DNA of 64,000 nucleotides from Ignavibacteriales bacterium (GTDB taxonomy: Bacteria; Bacteroidota; Ignavibacteria; Ignavibacteriales; Ignavibacteriaceae): the NCBI GenBank assembly GCA_016700155.1, contig CP065001.1, positions 806,001 through 870,000 of the forward strand, given 5' to 3'. The notes beneath the pieces are model-generated. The model was not told the DNA's origin. It was given only the letters and a program-made list of their open reading frames with translations, and made no database searches. The position numbers and the translations under genes are program-made. How positions within the stretch are numbered: position 1 is the stretch's first letter; each line of letters starts with the position of its first letter. Shown one piece after another: positions 28,733 through 37,247 of the stretch.

Positions 28733-30493
28733 ATGAAACATTTTTTCAAACTTCTGATTATTACTGTAGTACTGCAAACCACATTGTTTGCACAAACTAT
28801 AGTTAACGTTCCCAGCGACGCACCAGGTAGTGCAGGTAACCTGAACAATGCCGTGCAGCAAGCAATAACGAATGGAACATTGTCCACCACAGTTTTTAAT
28901 CTTGAGCACTTTGGTTACTATGTTCTGAGTGGTTTAATAACCATTCCAATGGGAGAACACTTAAGGATAACTGCTCCAGAACCCGGAACTACGCAGTTAA
29001 CTTCTCCACCACAAATTTTATGGACGCCCGATGATTTGGTGAACAGAGATTTTATGTTCCAGTGTCTTGGTGATCTAACTATGAGTAATGTCTGGTTACG
29101 ATACGCAGATGAATCCGGTGCGCAGGTTAGTTCACAAATCCGTTTTATCGGTGACACGCTTGGTACATCACAGGTAAGGGGTACTTTTGAAAATGTCATC
29201 TTTGATTACTCACCAACACCCCAGGTAGGTGCAGGCGGATCTGTAACAGTAACCGCAAATCATTTTGTTGGTAAATTTAAAAACTGCTACTGGAAAAATT
29301 GTATTGATACACACCTGCGATATTATGGCAGAGCAGTTTCCTTCCCTTATGAATCGACTAAATGGCACATCGATAGTTTGTTATTTGAGAACTGCACATT
29401 TTCAAATATTGGATATGTCTATATGCAGGAAGGAAGTGAGTATGGAGACAATGTTCACTTCAATCACTGTACATTCCACAACGTAAATATGTTTACACTT
29501 GAAAGCGGCTGGTGGTACAAGATGTCAGTTACAAACTCCTTGTTTGTTAACACATATATGTACGGAAAAAGACCTCTTGACGGTGATGCAATAAACGGAG
29601 GAACAATTAGTATCGCGCTTGTTGATAGCTTCGGTTTTACGGTACCATTTACTGATCAGGACAGACGGATACTATTCGCAAATAATAATTATGTGATTGA
29701 ACCATGGTTAGTTGATTGGATGGCGAACAGCCCCTGGGCTCAGTTCCTTACTCAACAAAGAAGAGAAGATGAAATACCGGAACCACAGCCTATGCTCAAT
29801 AACCAGACTATTGCTTTCTTCGACAGTGTTGACGGCGGTGGAAACAAAGTATATCCATATATGAATTCGGTCAATCTCTATGATGGAATTGATCCGGGTT
29901 TAATACTAAGCCCAACAAATATTGATTCTATAAAACCCTGGCTTAATTGTAAATGGGATTCAGGCTGTGATGTTAACTATGCATGGAAACCTGATAATGG
30001 ATGGTTCCAGTTATGGCCGCTTGAAGAAAATATGGCTTATACAAATGATGTAATTAAAACCGCAGCACTTGGCGGATTCCCGTTAGGTGATCTCTACCGC
30101 TGGTGGCCTAATGAATATAATCTCTGGAAAGCACAGGCAGATGCTGAGTATCAAAAAATTTATTACGCACTTGAAACAGGTGATATATCAAATATATCAA
30201 GCGTAGAACCGCAGCCAGGTATTGTTCCGGCTGAATATCAGTTAGGACAGAATTATCCTAATCCATTTAACCCTGAAACAAAAATTGAATATTCAATTCC
30301 GGTTTCTGGTCATGTTACTTTAAAGATTTACAACATGCTCGGACAGGAAGTTGCAAGCTTGTTTGAAGGCGAGCAGAGAGCTGGTAACTACCTTGCTACA
30401 TTTAACGCAGAAGGTTTGGCAAGCGGTATTTATATGTACAAACTGGAAGCAGGTAATATTTCACTTACAAGAAAATTTGTTCTGATGAAATGA
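28733..30493 (+). CDS. T9SS-tailed secreted protein, probable parallel beta-helix, function unknown
   Basis: I do not recognise a named family. The 586-residue protein has a signal peptide (about 1-20, ending TLFAQT), a middle region with short repeating strands and asparagine/cysteine-rich turns (FKNCYWKNCIDTHLRYYG, LLFENCTFSNIGYVYM, VHFNHCTFHNVNMF), typical of right-handed parallel beta-helices of the pectate-lyase fold, and a Por-type sorting tail from about residue 497 (QNYPNPFNPETKIEYS). It starts behind a clear gaaggaga site, 57 bases after the TonB receptor. The position suggests polysaccharide binding or cleavage at the cell surface. A lyase or esterase activity is possible; no catalytic residues can be assigned with confidence. 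Confidence 0.7.
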   Translation: MKHFFKLLIITVVLQTTLFAQTIVNVPSDAPGSAGNLNNAVQQAITNGTLSTTVFNLEHFGYYVLSGLITIPMGEHLRITAPEPGTTQLTSPPQILWTPDDLVNRDFMFQCLGDLTMSNVWLRYADESGAQVSSQIRFIGDTLGTSQVRGTFENVIFDYSPTPQVGAGGSVTVTANHFVGKFKNCYWKNCIDTHLRYYGRAVSFPYESTKWHIDSLLFENCTFSNIGYVYMQEGSEYGDNVHFNHCTFHNVNMFTLESGWWYKMSVTNSLFVNTYMYGKRPLDGDAINGGTISIALVDSFGFTVPFTDQDRRILFANNNYVIEPWLVDWMANSPWAQFLTQQRREDEIPEPQPMLNNQTIAFFDSVDGGGNKVYPYMNSVNLYDGIDPGLILSPTNIDSIKPWLNCKWDSGCDVNYAWKPDNGWFQLWPLEENMAYTNDVIKTAALGGFPLGDLYRWWPNEYNLWKAQADAEYQKIYYALETGDISNISSVEPQPGIVPAEYQLGQNYPNPFNPETKIEYSIPVSGHVTLKIYNMLGQEVASLFEGEQRAGNYLATFNAEGLASGIYMYKLEAGNISLTRKFVLMK

Positions 30494-30512
30494 TGAGTGA
30501 CCGGTAAGAGCT

Positions 30513-30549
30513 AATTATCCGGAGGTCATCTATCTCCGGATAATTTTAA
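30513..30549 (+). terminator. Hairpin terminator after the beta-helix gene
   Basis: Twelve base pairs, AATTATCCGGAG (30513-30524) with its complement at 30534-30545, enclose a 9-base loop. A short T-rich stretch follows. It lies 20 bases after the stop codon and 88 before the next start. Confidence 0.65.
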
Positions 30550-30637
30550 TGTCACTTTAATCATCAAAATATTTATTGAAAAAAAAACAGTTCATTAACA
30601 TTCGGAAAATTATAAACAACTATAAGGAAGGAGCGTC

Positions 30638-33295
30638 ATGAAAAGAGTTATATCTACACTAGTAACTCTGGTAATTGCACTTTTTGTGTTTAGTGAAATT
30701 TCCATGGCACAGACTCCGATTGATCAGTGGGGATCGATTGGCAGACATGGCTGGCCTATAATCAACAGTACAACCCCGGGAAATGCCGGAATGGGTGGAA
30801 CGGGTTCACCACCTGCAGGCGCCTGGGCAACTTTGCGCGGTGGATTTGCGCCTCTAACTGCTACAACAACAAATGCGGTTGTTGTTACAGGTAAGGTTGA
30901 ATTCGTAGGCGGAGGTCCAACAAGCTGGAGCGCATTGCGCTATGGAATTTTCAGACATGATAGTGCGGGTACTTTGATAAATCTGAATACTGATACCGTC
31001 CGCTGGTCAGGTTTAGAAAACAATGCTTACGGATATATGTTCTCGCCGCACAGCGGAACAAATGACCAGGTAAGCGGTAACGGCGGAAATGGTACGCAGT
31101 GGTCAGTAAACGGAGGAAGCTGGATAAGTACTTTCAGCGGAGGTAACTATACTTTAGGTGTTGTTAACCAGGCACCAGCTCGCGCACCAATGAGTGCAGG
31201 CATTTACAACTGGGCTTTCTCAGTCAGACCAATGGGTGATGGCACTCACGAAGTAAGATGGTACATCGTTAAAGAAGATAACGGTTACTGGTTCGGCGGA
31301 ATCAGGATCGACACATCATCAGTCGGTTCCAATTCATATAATGGAGTTGTATTCGGTATTAACCCCGGCAACGATATTGGTACAACAGGATTAACCCAAG
31401 TAAACTTATCTGAAGTTCAGGCAAGTCTTGGTACACCAATAACGATTCCGGAAGCTCCATTCGAACCATTCTATGTTGAGGATTGGGGTTCAATTAACAG
31501 ACATGGCTGGCCAATCATTCCGGGTGGTGTTATAGGTAACTGCGGAATGGGCGGAACAGGTTCAACACCAAGTGGTGCATGGGCTACTTTGCGAGGTGGT
31601 TTCATTGAACCATTAACGGCTACTCCGACAAGAGCAATCATTGTAACAGGTAAAGTAGAATTCGTAGGCGGAGGTCCAACAAGCTGGAGCGCATTACGAT
31701 ATGGTTTATTCAGACATGACAGCGCCGGCACGGTGCAATATGCTAACACCGATACAGCCCGTTGGGGAAGAATTGTAAACCCGGGAACAGATACAGCAAT
31801 GTTTGTATCCGGTAAAGAGAATGATGCCTATGGTTTTATGTTCACTCCTCATAGCGGTACGAATGACCAGGTGAGCGGCAACAGCGGTAACGGTACACAG
31901 TGGTCAGTAAACGGCGGAAGCTGGATAAGCACATTCAGCGGTGGTAACTACACAATGGGTGTTATCAACCAGGCACCGGCTCGTGCACCAATGAGCGCCG
32001 GTACATACAACTGGGCTTTCTCAGTAAGACCTATGGGTGACGGCACTCACGAAATCAGGTGGTACATTATAAAAGATGATAACAGTTACTGGTTCGGCGG
32101 AACTCACATAGATACATCTTCAAGAGGGTCTGATGTTTATAACGGAATTGTATTCGGAATAAATCCCGGCAATGATATCGGAACAACAGGAATAACCGGT
32201 GTAAACCTGACAGATGTTTTTATTGATCTCGGTGATCCTATTAATGTACCTGAAGCTCCATGGCAAGGTTACTATCTTGATTCATGGGGATTTATGGGTG
32301 ACAGAACAGGCGGATGGGATTTCTTACCCGGCGCAGTAATTGGTAATGCGGGAGCCGGCGGAACTCAGCCTAATACAGACTGGGTTGCAATGCGCGGCGG
32401 TCTAATAAGTACTGTTGATATTTCAGCAGGAAGAAAAATAACCTTCACCGGAAAAATGATTTTTGAAGGCGGCGGTTTTGAAGGATGGAGCGGATTACGT
32501 TATGGATTATTCTACGGAGAAAATCCCGGTAACGTAGTTGACGGAGATACAACTTTGGCAAGGTGGACAGGTTCAGAAGACAACCACTCCGGATATTTAT
32601 TCTTACCTCCAAGCGGTACTAATGAACTTCCCATCTGGGCTGGTGTCGGCGGTGCCGGTTCATACGGCGGTGTAATTAATTCAACCTGGCTGATGACAAA
32701 CGGATCTCAGAGTTATGTACTTGGTGCAAATGGTCAGCAGCCTGCAAATGCTGTTGCCGGACCGGGCACTTATGACTTCTCAATAAGTGTTGCTGATGTT
32801 GGTCCTGCTAATGAAATAATTTTCAATCTCGCTAAGGATGATGGAAGCTATACATTCAGCGGAACAAAATTAGATTATCACAATGTCATCGCAACCGAGA
32901 AGTTCAATGGTATTTACTTCGCGCTTAACAGTTGGGAAGGAAGTACAACAACTTCAATGAAAGTCATCGATGTATTTGTTGATCGTGAAGATGTTACAGG
33001 TATTGAAGACGAATTTGACGGTCAGATACCTGCAGCATACGATCTGAAACAAAACTTCCCGAATCCGTTTAACCCGGCTACAACAATTCAGTTTGCTTTA
33101 CCGAGAAGCGGCGAAGTTAACCTGGTTGTTTATGATGTACTCGGTAAGGAAGTTGCAAGACTTGCATCAGGTGAATTCAGTGCTGGTACACATACAGTAC
33201 ATTTTAATGCTTCAAACCTGGCATCGGGTGTTTATTTCTATAAACTTGATACCGGTGATTTTGTTAGTGTTAAAAAATTATTGTTAGTGAAATAA
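30638..33295 (+). CDS. Secreted T9SS-tailed protein with three tandem ~250-residue repeats, function unknown
   Basis: This protein matches no family I can name. A signal peptide (about 1-25, ending SMAQT) is followed by three copies of one domain starting near residues 31, 283 and 550. Each copy opens with a tryptophan-containing segment (DQWGSIGRHGWPI, EDWGSINRHGWPI, DSWGFMGDRTGGW) and shares the FEGG/FVGGGPTSWSALRYG block and the GTNDQVSGN-like block. Copies 1 and 2 are nearly identical, even at DNA level (bases around 30900-30945 and 31660-31705). Copy 3 is divergent. A Por-type tail (QNFPNPFNPATTIQF) starts near 796. Exposed tryptophans, repetition and the place between a TonB receptor and xylanases suggest a multivalent xylan-binding protein, but this is inference. 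Confidence 0.75.
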   Translation: MKRVISTLVTLVIALFVFSEISMAQTPIDQWGSIGRHGWPIINSTTPGNAGMGGTGSPPAGAWATLRGGFAPLTATTTNAVVVTGKVEFVGGGPTSWSALRYGIFRHDSAGTLINLNTDTVRWSGLENNAYGYMFSPHSGTNDQVSGNGGNGTQWSVNGGSWISTFSGGNYTLGVVNQAPARAPMSAGIYNWAFSVRPMGDGTHEVRWYIVKEDNGYWFGGIRIDTSSVGSNSYNGVVFGINPGNDIGTTGLTQVNLSEVQASLGTPITIPEAPFEPFYVEDWGSINRHGWPIIPGGVIGNCGMGGTGSTPSGAWATLRGGFIEPLTATPTRAIIVTGKVEFVGGGPTSWSALRYGLFRHDSAGTVQYANTDTARWGRIVNPGTDTAMFVSGKENDAYGFMFTPHSGTNDQVSGNSGNGTQWSVNGGSWISTFSGGNYTMGVINQAPARAPMSAGTYNWAFSVRPMGDGTHEIRWYIIKDDNSYWFGGTHIDTSSRGSDVYNGIVFGINPGNDIGTTGITGVNLTDVFIDLGDPINVPEAPWQGYYLDSWGFMGDRTGGWDFLPGAVIGNAGAGGTQPNTDWVAMRGGLISTVDISAGRKITFTGKMIFEGGGFEGWSGLRYGLFYGENPGNVVDGDTTLARWTGSEDNHSGYLFLPPSGTNELPIWAGVGGAGSYGGVINSTWLMTNGSQSYVLGANGQQPANAVAGPGTYDFSISVADVGPANEIIFNLAKDDGSYTFSGTKLDYHNVIATEKFNGIYFALNSWEGSTTTSMKVIDVFVDREDVTGIEDEFDGQIPAAYDLKQNFPNPFNPATTIQFALPRSGEVNLVVYDVLGKEVARLASGEFSAGTHTVHFNASNLASGVYFYKLDTGDFVSVKKLLLVK
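30728..33000 (+). repeat. Three tandem domain-encoding repeats inside one gene
   Basis: Repeat units begin at about 30728, 31485 and 32286 and span roughly 750, 800 and 715 bases. Units 1 and 2 share a run of 39 identical bases inside the GGGPTSW-coding block, which implies recent duplication or gene conversion. Unit 2 has an extra ~15-codon insert around 31765-31815. Confidence 0.8.
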
Positions 33296-33305
33296 TGAAA
33301 GACTT

Positions 33306-33337
33306 CTTATCCTACTCTGAAATAACAGCAGGATAAG
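33306..33337 (+). other. Hairpin in the 3' untranslated region
   Basis: CTTATCCT (33306-33313) pairs with AGGATAAG (33330-33337), with a possible inner ctg/cag stem. It lies just after the stop codon of the triple-repeat gene and upstream of the strong terminator. It may protect the mRNA end. Confidence 0.4.
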
Positions 33338-33353
33338 GGATCTATTTTGTAGA

Positions 33354-33388
33354 AGCCTGTCCGTAGATCATGGACAGGCTCTTTTTTT
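33354..33388 (+). terminator. Strong rho-independent terminator
   Basis: Nine base pairs, AGCCTGTCC (33354-33362) with GGACAGGCT (33372-33380), with a 9-base loop, are followed by c and seven T residues. This ends the transcript that includes the triple-repeat gene and makes the GH10 gene at 33600 the start of a new transcription unit. Confidence 0.88.
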
Positions 33389-33599
33389 AGAATTATGAAT
33401 GCGTTTTTTTTAATAAGTTTTCAATAAGAGCTGAATCTTTTTTGTAACTACTTTTTATTTCGGCTCAAAATTATTTCAGGTAATGCTTAGTTCTTTTGCT
33501 TCAACTGCCCGGAAAAAATTCCGCATGAAAAATGATAATTTCCGGCAGATATAAAATTGAGTTGAAATCCTGAATGTTCATTACCGGAAAGGCTGCAAA
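33389..33599 (+). promoter_or_regulatory. Leader region before the second GH10 gene
   Basis: No gene is present. CTGCCCGGAAA (33505-33515) and TTTCCGGCAG (33539-33548) form an imperfect inverted repeat with an inner GGAA/TTCC pair at 33511-33522. This could be a folded 5' leader or a protein-binding site. No convincing -35/-10 pair was identified and the AACCGGTT operator is absent. Confidence 0.35.
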
Positions 33600-35330
33600 A
33601 TGAGAGTTTCGTTAAAATCCTTCTTTAAAATTAATTTTTCTGCGTTAATAGTTTTGATCTTGCTGATGCTTTCAGCAAATGCCAGTGCACAATCAGATAC
33701 AATTGAAACAAATGTTCCGCATCTTAAAGATGTATTCAGTGATGATTTTTATATCGGCTGTCTTCTCTCGTATGCTCACGTTGGTTTTCCTACTGATCCG
33801 TATGTACCCGGTCAGTCAAATGTAGTTGCTGCTAACGGTGGATATCTGATTAAGTATCATATGAATTCTATGAGCCCGGGCAACTGGATGAAGCCCGCGT
33901 ACATTGTTGATATAACCGCGAGTGCGAATGCATATAGTTCAGCTTCCAATCAACAGGAAAGGGATTCAATTGATATTCATCCTGTAATTACATTCAACGG
34001 AAATATTATTGCTCAGTTGAATTGGGCTAAACGACAGGGATTTACTTTCCGCGGTCATACGTTAGTCTGGCATAGTCAAACTCCCGGAACTGCATTTTTC
34101 CGTTCCGGTTATACTGCGGGTGGAGTCAGACTTACAAAAGAGAAGATGACTCAGCGGATGGAAAATTTTATAAAAGAAGTCATAAGAATACTCCACGAAA
34201 CCTGGCCCGGTTTACTTAGTGCAATGGACGTAGTGAATGAAGCGATCGATGATAATTCCGGTAACGTAAGAACAACAAATAACGAATGGTATACAACTTT
34301 CGGAGATAGCACATATATCATGAAAGCTTTTGAGTTCACAAGAAACTATTGCAATCAGTACGGTGAAACTCAAATGAAATTATATTACAATGACTATAAC
34401 ACGCACAGTTCGAGAAAAGCTGACGGCATCGTAAGACTTCTCACACCTATATATCAAGCCGGGTTGCTTGATGGTATCGGTATGCAGGAACATGATGATC
34501 TGTATTATCCGACTGCAACTGACTGGATAGCTTCGTACAATAAATTTTATCCTATCTGTGATGAAATGGCTGTCACAGAACTTGATGTAACAACAGGATC
34601 AGCAAATCCATCAGCTTCTGTTTTACAGCTTCAGGCAAACCAGTACGGACAATTATTTAAATGTTTTGTTGAAAGAAGTTTTTTTTCGGGTCGCGGTAAA
34701 ATCATCAGTGTTTCAAAAGATGGTTTAAATGATCAGTGGACATTCAAAACAAACCAGGCTTCATCGCTGTGGAATACACTCAACAAATGTAAACCGGCTT
34801 TTTTCGATGTTGTAGATGTAGGAAATTATTTCAACGGACTTGATTCGCTGTATGCTTATTGCGATACACTGACAGAAATTAATTACACTCCGCAATCATG
34901 GAGTCAATTACAGGCGTACTTAACTGCCGCCGTTACAGTGACAAATACAAATTATACAGTTAATCTTTCTGCAGCAGATGCACTGGAGGAAGCTTATACA
35001 AATTTACAGGATGGAATTGAAGGTCTTCAATTAATAACCTCTGTTAATGATTTAGCCGATGTACCTGTTTCATTCACACTTGAACAGAATTATCCGAATC
35101 CTTTTAATCCTGAAACAAAAATTAATTATTCACTTGCGGAGAGCGGATATATTTCGCTAAAAGTTTATTCATTACTTGGCGAAGAAATAGCCGTGTTGTT
35201 TGAAGGTTACAAACAAGCAGGATTCTACGAAAGTATTTTTAACGCTGCATCTCTACCAAGCGGTATTTATATGTACAGACTTGAAGCAGGAAGTTTTACC
35301 CAAACAAATAAAATGATATTAATGAAGTAA
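33600..35330 (+). CDS. GH10 endo-xylanase with FIVAR-like module and T9SS tail
   Basis: This cell-surface xylanase has 576 residues. A signal peptide (about 1-30, ending ASAQS) leads into a GH10 barrel (about 35-405). The barrel has FRGHTLVWHSQTPG, the acid/base E214 in MDVVNEAID, YYNDYNTHS, GIGMQEHDD and the nucleophile E327 in AVTELDVT. Relative to ordinary GH10 enzymes there is a longer N-terminal loop region between the first strand and GHTLVWH. Residues about 417-479 (INYTPQSWSQLQAYL, ALEEAYTNLQDGIEGL) resemble a FIVAR helical module, which is more usual in Gram-positive surface enzymes. A Por-type tail with QNYPNPFNPETKINYS follows from about 488. It is first in a new transcription unit. 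Confidence 0.92.
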   Translation: MRVSLKSFFKINFSALIVLILLMLSANASAQSDTIETNVPHLKDVFSDDFYIGCLLSYAHVGFPTDPYVPGQSNVVAANGGYLIKYHMNSMSPGNWMKPAYIVDITASANAYSSASNQQERDSIDIHPVITFNGNIIAQLNWAKRQGFTFRGHTLVWHSQTPGTAFFRSGYTAGGVRLTKEKMTQRMENFIKEVIRILHETWPGLLSAMDVVNEAIDDNSGNVRTTNNEWYTTFGDSTYIMKAFEFTRNYCNQYGETQMKLYYNDYNTHSSRKADGIVRLLTPIYQAGLLDGIGMQEHDDLYYPTATDWIASYNKFYPICDEMAVTELDVTTGSANPSASVLQLQANQYGQLFKCFVERSFFSGRGKIISVSKDGLNDQWTFKTNQASSLWNTLNKCKPAFFDVVDVGNYFNGLDSLYAYCDTLTEINYTPQSWSQLQAYLTAAVTVTNTNYTVNLSAADALEEAYTNLQDGIEGLQLITSVNDLADVPVSFTLEQNYPNPFNPETKINYSLAESGYISLKVYSLLGEEIAVLFEGYKQAGFYESIFNAASLPSGIYMYRLEAGSFTQTNKMILMK

Positions 35331-35360
35331 TCCATTTTATAAAATAAAATTGTTCAGGAG

Positions 35361-37214
35361 ATGAAAATAAAATTTCACCATTTAGTTTTTCCTACACTGT
35401 TGGTTGTGTTACTATCTATAAATTTATTAGTAGCGCAACCTTCAGGGGGACCATACGGACCCATTCATCAGACATATGAATTACCAAATGTAAGCGGTAG
35501 TATTATTTATGTTTCAGTTGATGGAAGCATTAAGAGTAACGGTGAATCAATAACAAATCCAACTACCATTGAGTCGGCTTTTCAAAATGCAAATTCTGGT
35601 GATGCAATAATTCTTAGAGGCGGAACATACAGGACAGGCAATTTAATTTTCAACCAGGGAATAACTATACAACCATACCTTGATGAAAAAGTTATTGTTA
35701 AAGGAACTTATGTTGCTGATAAATGGGAAAATCTTGGCAACGGGTTATGGACTACCAAATGGAATTATCTCTTCCCCGAAAAACCCGCTGACTGGTGGCG
35801 GAGAAATCGTGAAGGGAAAAAAACACCGCTTCACAAATTCAATAATGATATGGTTTTTGTTGACGGAAAATTTCTTCAATCAGCAGGATGGGAAGGCGAG
35901 GTTGATGAAAATTCTTTTTATATCGATTATGAATCCGGTACAGTTTATATAGGAACTGATCCTTCTAGCAAACTGATCGAAATAACCGCATTTGATGCTG
36001 CGCTAATCAGAACAACCAAAGATGTCAACGGAAAAAAAACTGATAAAAAAGGTCCGGTGATAAAAGGAATTACGTTCACTCATTATGCTTACAGGGCAAT
36101 TGAAATTGAAGGAACAGAACCCGAAGGTATTTCAAATGAAAAAGATCATGGCAAAGCAGTAATAGGAACAACGTTTGAAAATTGTTCAATTACTTTTTGC
36201 TCAAGAGTCGCCGGATATTTCAGAGGTGATTCACTTGTTATCCGTCATTGCAGGATAAGTGACACAAGTACAGAAGGTATTTATGTCATCGCATCAAATG
36301 ATGTGCTGCTTGAAAAAAATATTTTTACAAGAAACAACATCGAGAACATCACAGGTTACTATCCTGCCGCAGTAAAAATATTCAATCAATCTTACCGCGT
36401 AACATGCAGAGATAATCTTGTTACAGAACTCCCAAATTCAAATGGCATCTGGTACGATGTAGGTAATGTGGATGGTGTATTTGTCAACAACTGGATACAG
36501 GATGTCGGAAGAAATGATTATGAAATCAGAACCGACCAGGTCTGGCCAAGTGATAACGGCTTCTTCTTTGAGATTTCAAAAGGTGCTGTTTGTGCCGGGA
36601 ATGTTTTTGTTAATTGCGATCATGGGATTATGGTTCTTAATGCTTCTGATGTTAAAGTATATAACAATACTTTTTACAACAGCATAGTTTGCTTTGGAAG
36701 AAATGAACGAAGTGCGCAGGGTGATCATTTTGGTTGGCATCCAGCAACGGGTCCTGATGTTGATGAACGATTCGGACACGAGTTTGTAAACAACCTTATG
36801 TACTGCAGTGAAAATTTTAACAGACCATTGATGTTTGTCTGGCAGCCGGTATCACTTTGTTCAAAATTGAGTAAAGACCAGTTAGCTAAGTTTGATTACA
36901 ATGAATTTGTATATAACTCAGATAAGAAAAAATCTTCAATGATATTATGGAGTCCGGCAAATAATGACAAATGCCAATCAGCGTTCAACTCAATAGATGA
37001 ATTAAAAAATTTATATCCCGGTTATCTTTTAAAGAGCAGTAACGTTTTTGATTTTCAGGGTACATTATTCAAAAGTGTTGAGCTTGGAAATTTTCAACTT
37101 TCAAAAAACTATAAGAGAATTAATGGATCAACACTTCCTGATAATATTATGAAGGCAGTCAGGTTGAGTGGAAAAGTAAAACCTTACATTGGCGCATATC
37201 AATTCGATGAATAA
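35361..37214 (+). CDS. Exported right-handed beta-helix protein, possibly GH120-like beta-xylosidase
   Basis: This 617-residue protein has a signal peptide (about 1-25, ending LLVAQP). It then has a DUF1565-type opening (SGSIIYVSVDGSIKSNG) and a long parallel beta-helix of short strands (GITFTHYAYRAIEIEG, DVLLEKNIFTRNNIENITG). GH120 beta-xylosidases have this architecture, with a catalytic Asp on one coil and a Glu on the next. Here GIWYDVGN (D366) and GFFFEISKGAVCAGN (E404) look like the corresponding segments, though the spacing is wider than in the GH120 sequences I remember. There is no T9SS tail, so a periplasmic location is likely. The GH120 link is inference; a polysaccharide lyase or other beta-helix hydrolase is the alternative. 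Confidence 0.65.
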   Translation: MKIKFHHLVFPTLLVVLLSINLLVAQPSGGPYGPIHQTYELPNVSGSIIYVSVDGSIKSNGESITNPTTIESAFQNANSGDAIILRGGTYRTGNLIFNQGITIQPYLDEKVIVKGTYVADKWENLGNGLWTTKWNYLFPEKPADWWRRNREGKKTPLHKFNNDMVFVDGKFLQSAGWEGEVDENSFYIDYESGTVYIGTDPSSKLIEITAFDAALIRTTKDVNGKKTDKKGPVIKGITFTHYAYRAIEIEGTEPEGISNEKDHGKAVIGTTFENCSITFCSRVAGYFRGDSLVIRHCRISDTSTEGIYVIASNDVLLEKNIFTRNNIENITGYYPAAVKIFNQSYRVTCRDNLVTELPNSNGIWYDVGNVDGVFVNNWIQDVGRNDYEIRTDQVWPSDNGFFFEISKGAVCAGNVFVNCDHGIMVLNASDVKVYNNTFYNSIVCFGRNERSAQGDHFGWHPATGPDVDERFGHEFVNNLMYCSENFNRPLMFVWQPVSLCSKLSKDQLAKFDYNEFVYNSDKKKSSMILWSPANNDKCQSAFNSIDELKNLYPGYLLKSSNVFDFQGTLFKSVELGNFQLSKNYKRINGSTLPDNIMKAVRLSGKVKPYIGAYQFDE

Positions 37215-37247
37215 AATTTTTGTTCAATAATGTTCCGGAGATCAATT

